Source: YC12-FULL-57-11 sp964428465 (lineage in GTDB: Bacteria > Patescibacteriota > Patescibacteriia > UBA9934 > GWF2-40-263). Taken from it: a DNA stretch of 7,229 nucleotides. This document shows, piece after piece, positions 1-5,173 of this stretch; the first letter of the stretch is position 1, and each line of letters starts with the position of its first letter. The notes under the pieces were generated by a model. It was given only the letters and a program-made list of their open reading frames with translations. It was not told the origin of the DNA and ran no database searches. The stretch covers positions 1 through 7,229 of the forward strand of contig CAYRYG010000063.1 of assembly GCA_964428465.1 (NCBI GenBank), read 5' to 3'. The position numbers and the translations under genes were made by a program.

Positions 1-866
1 AACCCCGCGGCGGTCGCGACGAGCGAGACCACCATCCCGACTTCCTCTTTCCCCGCCTCGACCTTCATGCGCCGGACGAGGAACCCCGACAGGGTCACGG
101 CGCCGTAGAGCGCCACCCAAACCCATCCCAGCCCCGTCTGTCCGACGCGCGGAAGGAAGAACACGTTCCAATACATGTTCCACAGCACGACGACCCCGAA
201 CGCCACGGCCGCGAGCGTCGACCAGCGCAGGGCGCGGCTGTTCAGCAGCAGCCGCCAGCTCAGGCGAAACGCCTCCGCCTCGGTCACGCGGTGCTCCGGC
301 TCGCCGTCGCCGTTCATGCACAGCAGCGCCACCAAGACCTGCAGGCAGCAGAAGGCGAAGTGCAGGACGATGATGCTCCGCAAGTCCGTCGCGGCCGCGA
401 TATACGCCCCGATGAGACCGCCGAGGAGGATCGCCACCGACCGACCGATGGACGCCGTCGCGAACGTGTGCCGAAGCCGGTGGAATTCCCCGCCCCGCTT
501 CAGGCTGTCCGCGACCCACGCCTGCAACGCCCCGGAAACGAACGCGGCGCCAAGCCCGAGAAAAAACTCGCCGACAAACGCGGCGCCGATGGAATCGGCC
601 AGCACATACTGCAGCGCGCCGAGCGCCGTGAACGCCGACCCGATCCGAACGGACCACGCGCGGCTCTTCCCGTCCGCGAGCATTCCCGTCGGAAGCTCCA
701 TCAGCACGACGGTGGCCCAGTACACCATGTTCACGACGAGCAACTGCTGGTACGACGCGCCCAGCTCCCGCAGAAACAAGGCGTACACCGTCGCGGTCAG
801 CCCAAACCCAAACCCGCCGACGATTTGAAACAGGTACAGGCTGATCGCTGGATGCAAGCGTCGCAT
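1..866 (-). CDS. MFS transporter, 3' end cut off by window edge
   Basis: The reading frame opens with ATG at 866 and stays open to the left edge, giving 288 residues without a stop, so the C-terminal part is missing. It is a hydrophobic integral membrane protein. Predicted membrane segments lie near residues 8-32, 41-59, 74-90, 93-118, 138-159, 163-184, 215-238 and 246-263, with a charged loop (about 186-205) separating two halves as in 12-helix MFS carriers. ELPTGMLADGKSRAW (residues 57-71), between helices 2 and 3, fits the MFS motif A loop, as seen in 'E(I/L)PTG..AD' drug-efflux-like members. The start lies 2 nt after the stop of the upstream gene, so it is probably translated as the third gene of an operon beginning with cobO; GGTGA about 8 nt upstream is a weak ribosome site. 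The substrate cannot be read from the sequence. Corrinoid import is an idea from context only; drug or metabolite efflux is equally possible. Confidence 0.88.
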   Translation of the reverse strand, partial: MRRLHPAISLYLFQIVGGFGFGLTATVYALFLRELGASYQQLLVVNMVYWATVVLMELPTGMLADGKSRAWSVRIGSAFTALGALQYVLADSIGAAFVGEFFLGLGAAFVSGALQAWVADSLKRGGEFHRLRHTFATASIGRSVAILLGGLIGAYIAAATDLRSIIVLHFAFCCLQVLVALLCMNGDGEPEHRVTEAEAFRLSWRLLLNSRALRWSTLAAVAFGVVVLWNMYWNVFFLPRVGQTGLGWVWVALYGAVTLSGFLVRRMKVEAGKEEVGMVVSLVATAAG

Positions 867-868
867 AG

Positions 869-1726
869 TTACTTCACCCGCTCGAGCAAACCGACGTTCG
901 CTCCGACGTAATACCCTACCTTGTATTTGTTCACGATGCTACGGGCCAGTGCCGTCTGGGCGCGCTGATTTGCCTCCATGTGGGCGATGCCGTCCTGTCG
1001 AATTCCCCGTTCCACGCGCTCCGACATCATCCGGGACCACCGGTCGGATATTTCCTCCACGGACTCTTTGTTGACGGGCACCGTCTCGTCCGTCTTCGCG
1101 ACGAATTCAAAATATCCGTCGGAGCGCCCGACTACCATCACGCGCAACTCGGCCGTTGAAAGAAATGTCACAAGATCCGTGTAGGAGATAGGCGTCGGAA
1201 ACGTGTGGGAATGGACGTTCCCGACACGGGAGGGGGTAACGTCCCTGATAATTCGTCCGTCGATCGTGTCGAGTTGATATAACCCGTCTAGGCGCTCTGC
1301 CCATTCGTCTTCGGTCAATCCCTCCGCGTTGATTCGCACCGCCAGCTGATCGGCCAACATCCGCTTGGTGGGCGACAACTTAACGAGTTGTTGAAAATAA
1401 AGTTCTTTAATCGAGCGCGGATATCCGATGGCAACCCGCGACTCTTCACCCACGATCAGCTGTCGGTCGATCACGATCTTTCGGTCCGCGGGCAAGTACT
1501 CGATCCCCACGCCGCGCTCCTTGCGATCCGTCGCGGTCGCCTGAACGCATTCGATCGCCTTGGCGCCGAACTTTCCGATGTCAACGCTCGAAGGAAGACG
1601 GTCGAACGGAACAATCCCACGCCGATACCGCTCGTGTCCGCACGCCGAAATTAAGGCATCTTTCAGACGGTCATACGACCAGTGCGTCTCCGCTGGCTCA
1701 AAATCTCGACGTTGCTGTTCCGGCAT
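869..1726 (-). CDS. Uncharacterised protein with a JAMM/MPN-like metal-site motif
   Basis: A 285-residue soluble protein with no signal peptide or membrane segment. I do not recognise a named family. Residues 172-184 read HSHTFPTPISYTD, a HxH-x6-S-x2-D arrangement close to the JAMM zinc motif (HxH-x7-S-x2-D of Mov34/MPN and RadC proteins, with one residue fewer). It follows a strand-like stretch (DGRIIRDVTPSRVGNV) and precedes ELRVMVVGRSDGYFEF, the strand order expected for that fold. E70 in KERGVGIEY could be the catalytic glutamate. About 100 residues lie between E70 and the HxH, longer than usual, so an insert would be needed. The C-terminal part (about 218-265) looks helical and charged. 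ATG at 1726 lies 8 nt after the cobO stop; no clear ribosome site is seen (GGGAGGG is about 20 nt away), so translational coupling is likely. GC is lower than in neighbours (27 of 60 at 1381-1440), hinting at separate origin. The CDS is firm; the function is tentative. Confidence 0.82.
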   Translation of the reverse strand: MPEQQRRDFEPAETHWSYDRLKDALISACGHERYRRGIVPFDRLPSSVDIGKFGAKAIECVQATATDRKERGVGIEYLPADRKIVIDRQLIVGEESRVAIGYPRSIKELYFQQLVKLSPTKRMLADQLAVRINAEGLTEDEWAERLDGLYQLDTIDGRIIRDVTPSRVGNVHSHTFPTPISYTDLVTFLSTAELRVMVVGRSDGYFEFVAKTDETVPVNKESVEEISDRWSRMMSERVERGIRQDGIAHMEANQRAQTALARSIVNKYKVGYYVGANVGLLERVK

Positions 1727-1734
1727 ATGCGAAC

Positions 1735-2787
1735 TTAATAATCCAATCCCTCCCGCGCCTTTACGCCGGAGTAGAAATAATGTTTTCGAAGTTTCATCTC
1801 CGTGACGAGATGCGCGCGCTCGAGCACCGTTTCGCTCGCGTTGCGGCCGGTGAGGATGATCTCCGTGTGCTCCGGCTTCCCCTCAATCACCTTAATCACC
1901 TCAACAACATCTATCATTCCGAGGTCGGCCGTGGAGTTGATCTCGTCGAGCACGACCACGTCGTAGCCGTCCGCGAACATCTTGTGAGCCTCGTCGATGC
2001 CGCGCTTCGCCTCGTCCTTGTCGATCTGCTGGATGGAGAAGTCGAACCGGCCGCTCACGGGGTCGATGCGATCACGCCCGGTAGCGACATAACGAATTTG
2101 ACCTCCCCTATCCCCTCCTTGGCAGGAGGGGAAACGCGTTTCTCCCCCTGCCAAGGGGGAGGCAGAGGGGGTAGCAAGCACATCGAGAATCGCCCGCTCA
2201 TTGTAGTGCGATGTCCCGCCCTTGTCGAAATACACGATGCCGACCTTCTTGCCGGCGCCGAGCGCGCGGATTGCCTCGCCGAGCGCGGCCGTGGTTTTCC
2301 CCTTCCCGTTGCCCGTGAACGCCTGCACGAGGCCGAACCCCTGCCGACCCTTGATGGACGCATCCGCCGCGACCACGATCCCCTCGCTCCTGCGATACGC
2401 GTCGATCACGCGCGCGACGTTGGGATTCGCGGTGGCGGCATCCGCCGGAAACGGCTGGCGCGGATCAAGCCACTGGAACGCGACGTGCTCCTCGGACGGC
2501 GTGACCGGCACGTCACCCACAGACGCGACGTAGAAGACGGTCGCGCACGGCTGCGGCGGTTCGCCCTTGTACGGGAACACGCCGACGTGAAACGGGCGTG
2601 CCTTCGCGGCGTCGATCTCGATCCCGCATTCCTCGCGCACCTCGCGTGCCAGGGCCTGCGGCATGTCCTCCCCTTCCTCCATCCGCCCGCCCGGGAGATC
2701 CCAACCGCCATCCCGGAGCGTCATAACGAGAATCTTTCCGTCGGGACGCGCGAGAACCGCCTTGTTCGACACCCACATCTTGATCAT
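1735..2787 (-). CDS. cobO: Nudix hydrolase - ATP:corrinoid adenosyltransferase (CobO/BtuR) fusion
   Basis: A 350-residue two-domain protein. Residues 1-135 are a Nudix domain with a complete box, G34-x5-E40-x7-R48-E-V-R-E-E-C-G-I56. Residues about 150-350 are a BtuR/CobO/CobA-type adenosyltransferase, which transfers adenosyl from ATP to cob(I)alamin in the cytoplasm. Evidence is the P-loop GNGKGKTT (159-166), RYVATGRDRID, Walker B VVVLDEI (277-283), TGRN (313-316) and the family ending GVKAREGLDY. Residues about 205-230 are extra relative to the family and are encoded by a palindromic repeat (2098-2175). A GTG at 2805 would add six residues, but ATG 2787 is preferred because an extended -10 box lies 8 nt upstream and the -10 overlaps the GTG region. 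It heads a three-gene minus-strand operon. The product would supply adenosylcobalamin to NrdJ encoded at 5174-7229. The Nudix substrate is unknown; tripolyphosphate released by CobO or damaged nucleotides are guesses. Confidence 0.93.
   Translation of the reverse strand: MIKMWVSNKAVLARPDGKILVMTLRDGGWDLPGGRMEEGEDMPQALAREVREECGIEIDAAKARPFHVGVFPYKGEPPQPCATVFYVASVGDVPVTPSEEHVAFQWLDPRQPFPADAATANPNVARVIDAYRRSEGIVVAADASIKGRQGFGLVQAFTGNGKGKTTAALGEAIRALGAGKKVGIVYFDKGGTSHYNERAILDVLATPSASPLAGGETRFPSCQGGDRGGQIRYVATGRDRIDPVSGRFDFSIQQIDKDEAKRGIDEAHKMFADGYDVVVLDEINSTADLGMIDVVEVIKVIEGKPEHTEIILTGRNASETVLERAHLVTEMKLRKHYFYSGVKAREGLDY
2098..2175. repeat. Palindromic repeat inserted in frame within cobO
   Basis: Two 35-bp arms (2102-2136 and 2137-2171) form an inverted repeat centred on AAACGCGTTT, with 27 of 35 positions identical. 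Each arm also folds on itself: CCCCTCC/GGAGGGG around TTGGCA (2112-2131) and CTCCCCC/GGGGGAG around TGCCAA (2142-2161). The 78-bp unit is a multiple of three and stop-free in the cobO frame. It falls between the conserved blocks NERAILD and IRYVATGRDRID, which are almost adjacent in BtuR/CobO proteins. It resembles in behaviour the palindromic elements that colonise coding regions in Rickettsia, though no sequence relation is claimed. Confidence 0.88.
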
Positions 2788-2795
2788 ACGCTCGA

Positions 2796-2804
2796 ATCCT
2801 ATCA
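2796..2804 (-). promoter_or_regulatory. Extended -10 promoter element of the cobO operon
   Basis: Read on the minus strand this is TGATAGGAT, i.e. TGn followed by TAGGAT, a good extended -10. Only 8 nt separate it from ATG 2787, so transcription would start at or 1-2 nt before the start codon (leaderless). No ribosome binding site is present. A -35 is weak (TTGCCC at 2822-2817, 15-bp spacing), as is often tolerated with an extended -10. Confidence 0.5.
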
Positions 2805-2806
2805 CA

Positions 2807-2835
2807 TTGACACCGCGGGCAAAACGCGGTACGTT
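2807..2835 (+). promoter_or_regulatory. Promoter of the 2865 gene
   Basis: TTGACA (2807-2812) is a consensus -35 box; 17 bp later comes TACGTT (2830-2835) as the -10. Expected start near 2842, giving a leader of about 23 nt that holds the AAGGAG ribosome site at 2853-2858. It is divergent from and nearly overlaps the cobO promoter. Confidence 0.55.
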
Positions 2836-2864
2836 CGTTCTCGGCTCTCACCAAGGAGTGGATG

Positions 2865-3641
2865 ATGGGCATTCGAGGATTTTCCCCCTACCCCGGGCTC
2901 GTGCGCGGCGAGGCGTGCCGCGTGCGCCTGCAGCAGCTCCCGCCCGGCGCCGACTACGTCGGGCGACCGCTGCCCGCGGAGCTGTTCGAACGCGACCTGG
3001 ACGCCAGCGTGTTCCTGGTCGGCGGCAAGCGCGCCGACGGCGGCATCGAGACCACGGCCCGTCTCTCCGACGCGTGGCTCGACATGCACATCGACCCGTT
3101 CCTCCGCCGGCTGGTCGGCGGCGAGCCCCCGAGCCCGTTCCCGTACCGCGTCCAGCCGGTCCACTTCCTCAACGGTTGGACCCGCGAGGGGACGCTCCGG
3201 ACCGGGGACGACTGCTTCATCTGGATCAAGGCCGAGGGGAACATCCCCTGGCTCGAGCGCGCGTCGGACACCCTGCCGAGCGCGTTCCCCGGCTACCCGC
3301 ACGAGCACCTCGTCGGGTTCTGGAAGGCCCGGGTGACCGCGATCCTGAAGCCGAAGGATCCCGCCGTGACGGTGCGCAAGCTCCGCGCGGTGCTCGTCGA
3401 CGAGCGGATCCGCGACCACAAGAACCGCCGCGTGAGCGAGCTCTACGGCCACGAGCCCTGGGCCGACTACTCCGTGACCCTCACCGACAACGAGCTCGGC
3501 GAGGCGGGCGCGGAGATGCTCGACGGGCTCGTCGACGGCGCGCAGCGCCTCGCGGGCCGCATCCAGAAGATCGAGCTCCCCGAGTGGATGCGCGGCGGGA
3601 CCGGCGGCGGTTCCCTCTGGGAGCCCGGCGACTTCCTCTGA
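2865..3641 (+). CDS. Uncharacterised protein, 258 residues
   Basis: I do not recognise a family. The product is soluble, with no signal peptide, membrane helix or catalytic motif I can name. It is mixed alpha/beta in appearance, rich in Pro, Arg, Glu and Trp, with a Gly-rich tail (MRGGTGGGSLWEPGDFL). Aromatic-rich stretches such as YRVQPVHFLNGWTREG and GDDCFIWIKAEGNIPWLERA look like a folded beta core. Two ATGs overlap the start (2862 and 2865). AAGGAG at 2853-2858 is 3 nt from the first and 6 nt from the second, so 2865 is preferred. Coding character is strong: very high third-position GC (45 of 60 bases G or C at 3001-3060) and a precise ribosome site. It has its own promoter and a terminator that begins inside its stop codon, so it is probably monocistronic. 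Confidence 0.85.
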   Translation: MGIRGFSPYPGLVRGEACRVRLQQLPPGADYVGRPLPAELFERDLDASVFLVGGKRADGGIETTARLSDAWLDMHIDPFLRRLVGGEPPSPFPYRVQPVHFLNGWTREGTLRTGDDCFIWIKAEGNIPWLERASDTLPSAFPGYPHEHLVGFWKARVTAILKPKDPAVTVRKLRAVLVDERIRDHKNRRVSELYGHEPWADYSVTLTDNELGEAGAEMLDGLVDGAQRLAGRIQKIELPEWMRGGTGGGSLWEPGDFL

Positions 3642-3669
3642 CCCTTCGACTTCGCTCAGGGTCTTTTTT
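3640..3669 (+). terminator. Intrinsic terminator overlapping a stop codon
   Basis: GACCCT (3640-3645) pairs with AGGGTC (3658-3663) across a 12-nt loop, followed directly by six T (3664-3669). The first two stem bases are the GA of the TGA stop. The stem-loop part, CCCTTCGACTTCGCTCAGGG, is a repeat type I recognise as recurring between genes in diverse bacteria. The segment GGGTCTTTTTTCTTGTC recurs exactly at 5114-5130. Confidence 0.85.
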
Positions 3670-3670
3670 C

Positions 3671-3699
3671 TTGTCGCGACGCCGCGATGCTGCTAGGGT
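3671..3699 (+). promoter_or_regulatory. Promoter of the 3717 gene
   Basis: TTGTCG (3671-3676), a 17-bp spacer and TAGGGT (3694-3699). The expected start near 3706 falls at the AGGAGG ribosome site (3706-3711), leaving a leader of only about 11 nt. The -35 begins directly after the preceding terminator. The weak match to consensus is offset by the same geometry at two other genes here. Confidence 0.42.
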
Positions 3700-3716
3700 G
3701 GGACTAGGAGGTTCCC

Positions 3717-4070
3717 ATGAGCGGATTCACCCGCGACGCGTCCACGCTGACCGTCGGCGACGAGGTGCTCGTGTGGGTCCTGGCCCCGCCGCCGGACGCC
3801 AGGCCGAACGGCCAGTCGAGTCGGCTCGTCGGCTGCTGGCTGGGACAGCTCGTCGCCATCGGCCGTCCGGTGAACGACCGCGTTCGCACCGCGGAGGCGA
3901 TCCTCACCGACCCGCTGCTGCTCCGCGACCCGGACCCCGACATGCAGTCGCTCCACGGCAAGGAGCCGCGATTCCGCTACGCGGTGCTCGATCCCCGTCT
4001 CCCGCGCCACGTCCTCGCGCGACTCTACCGTCGCTACACCCGGCTCCGCGTGACGATGCTGTTCCGCTAG
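3717..4070 (+). CDS. Small uncharacterised protein, 117 residues
   Basis: No family recognised. ATG 3717 has a perfect AGGAGG at 3706-3711, 5 nt away, and codons are strongly GC-biased, so the gene is credible. The N-terminal half (TVGDEVLVWVLAPPPD, then RLVGCWLGQLVAIG) looks like beta strands of a small barrel. The C-terminal half is Arg-rich (about ten Arg in the last 35 residues, e.g. RHVLARLYRRYTRLR) and could bind nucleic acid or acidic surfaces; this is only compositional. There is no signal peptide or clear membrane segment. It is transcribed alone, between a terminator upstream and a convergent minus-strand gene whose stop is 7 nt beyond its own. Confidence 0.75.
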   Translation: MSGFTRDASTLTVGDEVLVWVLAPPPDARPNGQSSRLVGCWLGQLVAIGRPVNDRVRTAEAILTDPLLLRDPDPDMQSLHGKEPRFRYAVLDPRLPRHVLARLYRRYTRLRVTMLFR

Positions 4071-4077
4071 CCGGTTT

Positions 4078-4632
4078 TTACTTTGCGAATTTCAAGATGC
4101 GCGCCTGGTAGACGGTCGCGATCACCTGGATGATCCCCATGGTGACAAACAGCGCGTCGAACGACACGTACGCGACGAGCGCGCCGCCGATAAGCATCCC
4201 AAGCCCGACGACCACGTGCGCCTCCCCTCCGGCAAGCCCCCAGGTCAGCCCGTCATGCCGCTTGTCCTCGAACCGGGCATAGAGCGCGTTCCACGTCGGC
4301 GTCGCGAGCGCGGTGGCGACCCCAAGCCCGGCCTGGACCACCAGCAGGTGCAGGGGGGACGAGACGAGCAGGTAGCCGAACGTGAAGGCCGCGTTGAGCG
4401 CGTACCCGACCACCATCATGCGCGCGGGATCGCGATGACGGTCGGAGTACTTCCCGAGCAGGATCATGAGCACGCCCGTGACGATCATGTACGTCGCCCA
4501 CGCCCAGGCGATATCGAGCACGTCGCCGCCGACGCGTTCCGCGAACAGGGCGAACAGCGGGCCGAGCATCCCCTCGCCGAAGTACCAGATGTTCCCGCCG
4601 TACAACAGGATCCTCTCGGGCTTGTTGAGCAT
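4078..4632 (-). CDS. Half-size MFS-like membrane protein, 184 residues
   Basis: The sequence from ATG 4632 encodes six predicted membrane helices (about residues 8-30, 43-61, 72-92, 94-112, 136-157 and 158-176). This is half of a standard 12-helix MFS carrier. GKYSDRHRDPARMM (60-73), after helix 2, resembles motif A. Helix 4 and following (GLGVATALATPTWNALYARFEDK) resembles the MFS N-domain. I recall similar short MFS proteins as common in Patescibacteria, where they presumably act as dimers, but I cannot verify that here. The frame extends upstream to 4857, but that part is Arg/Gly-rich antisense of the divergent gene, while MLNKPERILLYGG starts a typical cytosolic tail and first helix. A TACAAT box lies 9 nt before ATG 4632 with no ribosome site, suggesting a leaderless message. 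It is not a truncation of the 1-866 MFS; the sequences differ. Substrate unknown. Confidence 0.87.
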   Translation of the reverse strand: MLNKPERILLYGGNIWYFGEGMLGPLFALFAERVGGDVLDIAWAWATYMIVTGVLMILLGKYSDRHRDPARMMVVGYALNAAFTFGYLLVSSPLHLLVVQAGLGVATALATPTWNALYARFEDKRHDGLTWGLAGGEAHVVVGLGMLIGGALVAYVSFDALFVTMGIIQVIATVYQARILKFAK

Positions 4633-4641
4633 ATGCGTGAC

Positions 4642-4647
4642 ATTGTA
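4642..4647 (-). promoter_or_regulatory. -10 box of the half-MFS gene
   Basis: Minus-strand TACAAT, 9 nt before ATG 4632. A transcript starting about 7 nt downstream would be leaderless or have a 1-3 nt leader. A -35 is poor (TTTCGC, about 18 bp upstream). No TGn extension is present. Confidence 0.45.
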
Positions 4648-4656
4648 CCGTATCCC

Positions 4657-4685
4657 TTGACGTTCGCGAAAAAACCTGGCAGGGT
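4657..4685 (+). promoter_or_regulatory. Promoter of the 4704 gene
   Basis: TTGACG (4657-4662), a 17-bp spacer and CAGGGT (4680-4685). The expected start near 4692 gives a leader of about 12 nt containing GGAGGA (4695-4700), 3 nt before the ATG. It is divergent from the half-MFS promoter in the same 71-bp gap. Confidence 0.42.
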
Positions 4686-4703
4686 CCATCCCCTGGAGGA
4701 ACC

Positions 4704-5105
4704 ATGCTGAAAAGCGACCGGCTGCTGTCGAGCCACGGGCGGCCGCCCGGCTCCGATCCCGCGCTCGAGCTCCGCATCCCGAGCGGCAGCCGCGAGGCGC
4801 ACCAGGCCACCTGGAACCGCGACGTCCCGCGCGTCGTCGCCACCCTGGTGGTGGCACGCGAACTCCTGGGACAGCCGTTCGTCACCAAGGCGATGCTCGA
4901 CCTGCTGAAGCGGCTGTCGCTCAGAGCGGTCGTCCCGATGGCCAAGCGCGCGTCGCTCGTCGGCTCCGGCTTCGTCACCCCGCTCGGCACCGTCGGCGAC
5001 GTCGGCCTCTGGGACGTCACCGACTTCGCGAGGACGGAAACCGAGCGCCTCGCCGTCCGTTCCCTCCTCGACGAACCCGCGCTCCGCGGCGTCCTCAGGC
5101 TCTGA
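4704..5105 (+). CDS. Small uncharacterised protein, 133 residues
   Basis: No family recognised with confidence. ATG 4704 follows GGAGGA closely, codons are GC-biased like the neighbours, and an intrinsic terminator begins in its stop codon, so it is a real single-gene unit. Residues 1-45 are polar and probably flexible. Residues about 45-75 are helical (VVATLVVARELLG, then KAMLDLLKRLSLRAVVPMAKRA), followed by a short hairpin-like stretch (VGSGFVTPLGTVGDVGLWDV) and a final helix. This helix-helix-wing-like order is reminiscent of small winged-helix DNA-binding proteins, but no signature residues support it; treat as unknown. No membrane segment or signal peptide. Confidence 0.75.
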   Translation: MLKSDRLLSSHGRPPGSDPALELRIPSGSREAHQATWNRDVPRVVATLVVARELLGQPFVTKAMLDLLKRLSLRAVVPMAKRASLVGSGFVTPLGTVGDVGLWDVTDFARTETERLAVRSLLDEPALRGVLRL

Positions 5106-5124
5106 CCCGTGTCGGGTCTTTTTT
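5104..5124 (+). terminator. Intrinsic terminator overlapping a stop codon
   Basis: GACCCG (5104-5109) pairs with CGGGTC (5113-5118) around a TGT loop, followed by six T (5119-5124). The stem starts with the GA of the TGA stop at 5103-5105. The right arm and tail, GGGTCTTTTTTCTTGTC (5114-5130), match the terminator at 3659-3675 exactly. Confidence 0.88.
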
Positions 5125-5131
5125 CTTGTCC

Positions 5132-5166
5132 AAACCAAAAGGCGGGGTGCAGGGACCCCGCCTATG
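5132..5166 (-). terminator. nrdJ terminator formed by hairpin repeat copy 1
   Basis: On the minus strand, 11 nt past the nrdJ stop, GGCGGGGT (5162-5155) and ACCCCGCC (5148-5141) form a perfect 8-bp stem around CCCTGC. A T-rich run TTTTGGTTTGG follows. The hairpin plus tail is a plausible intrinsic terminator facing the one from the 4704 gene. The repeat unit (5141-5166) recurs at 5362-5387 with one difference in 26. Confidence 0.72.
5141..5166. repeat. 26-bp hairpin repeat, copy 1 (downstream of nrdJ)
   Basis: Begins GGCGGGGTGC and ends ACCCCGCCTATG, with an 8-bp perfect stem and 6-nt loop. It matches copy 2 at 5362-5387 in 25 of 26 positions; the one difference is in the loop (A versus G at position 11). 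This copy lies between genes and doubles as the nrdJ terminator stem. Confidence 0.88.
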
Positions 5167-5173
5167 GCTTCCG

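Noticed and set aside
175..911. Plus-strand open frames antisense to the MFS gene
   Set aside because: Composition is Arg/Ala/Pro/Ser-rich without any motif; the minus strand encodes clear membrane helices and motif A throughout.
2102..2171. Paired hairpins in cobO considered as a CRISPR fragment, terminator or attachment site
   Set aside because: There are no spacers, no T tract and no integrase gene; the two arms are inverted rather than direct, and the cobO frame reads through.
1780..2865. Plus-strand open frame of 361 codons antisense to cobO
   Set aside because: No recognisable domain, while the opposite strand has complete Nudix and BtuR motifs. It is open because the codons of the real gene are GC-biased.
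4060..4085. Possible bidirectional terminator between the convergent genes
   Set aside because: CCG/CGG around CTAGC gives only 3 bp before the T run (4075-4079), and no longer stem is visible, so it is not called.
2663..4111. Long plus-strand open frame of 482 codons across 2663-4111
   Set aside because: It is extremely Arg/Pro/Ala-rich, overlaps two genes with good ribosome sites in another frame and starts antisense inside the Nudix domain; a frame shadow of GC-rich DNA.
4633..4857. Upstream extension of the half-MFS frame to 4857
   Set aside because: The added 75 residues are Arg/Gly-rich antisense of the 4704 gene, cross its promoter and ribosome site, and do not resemble an MFS N terminus.
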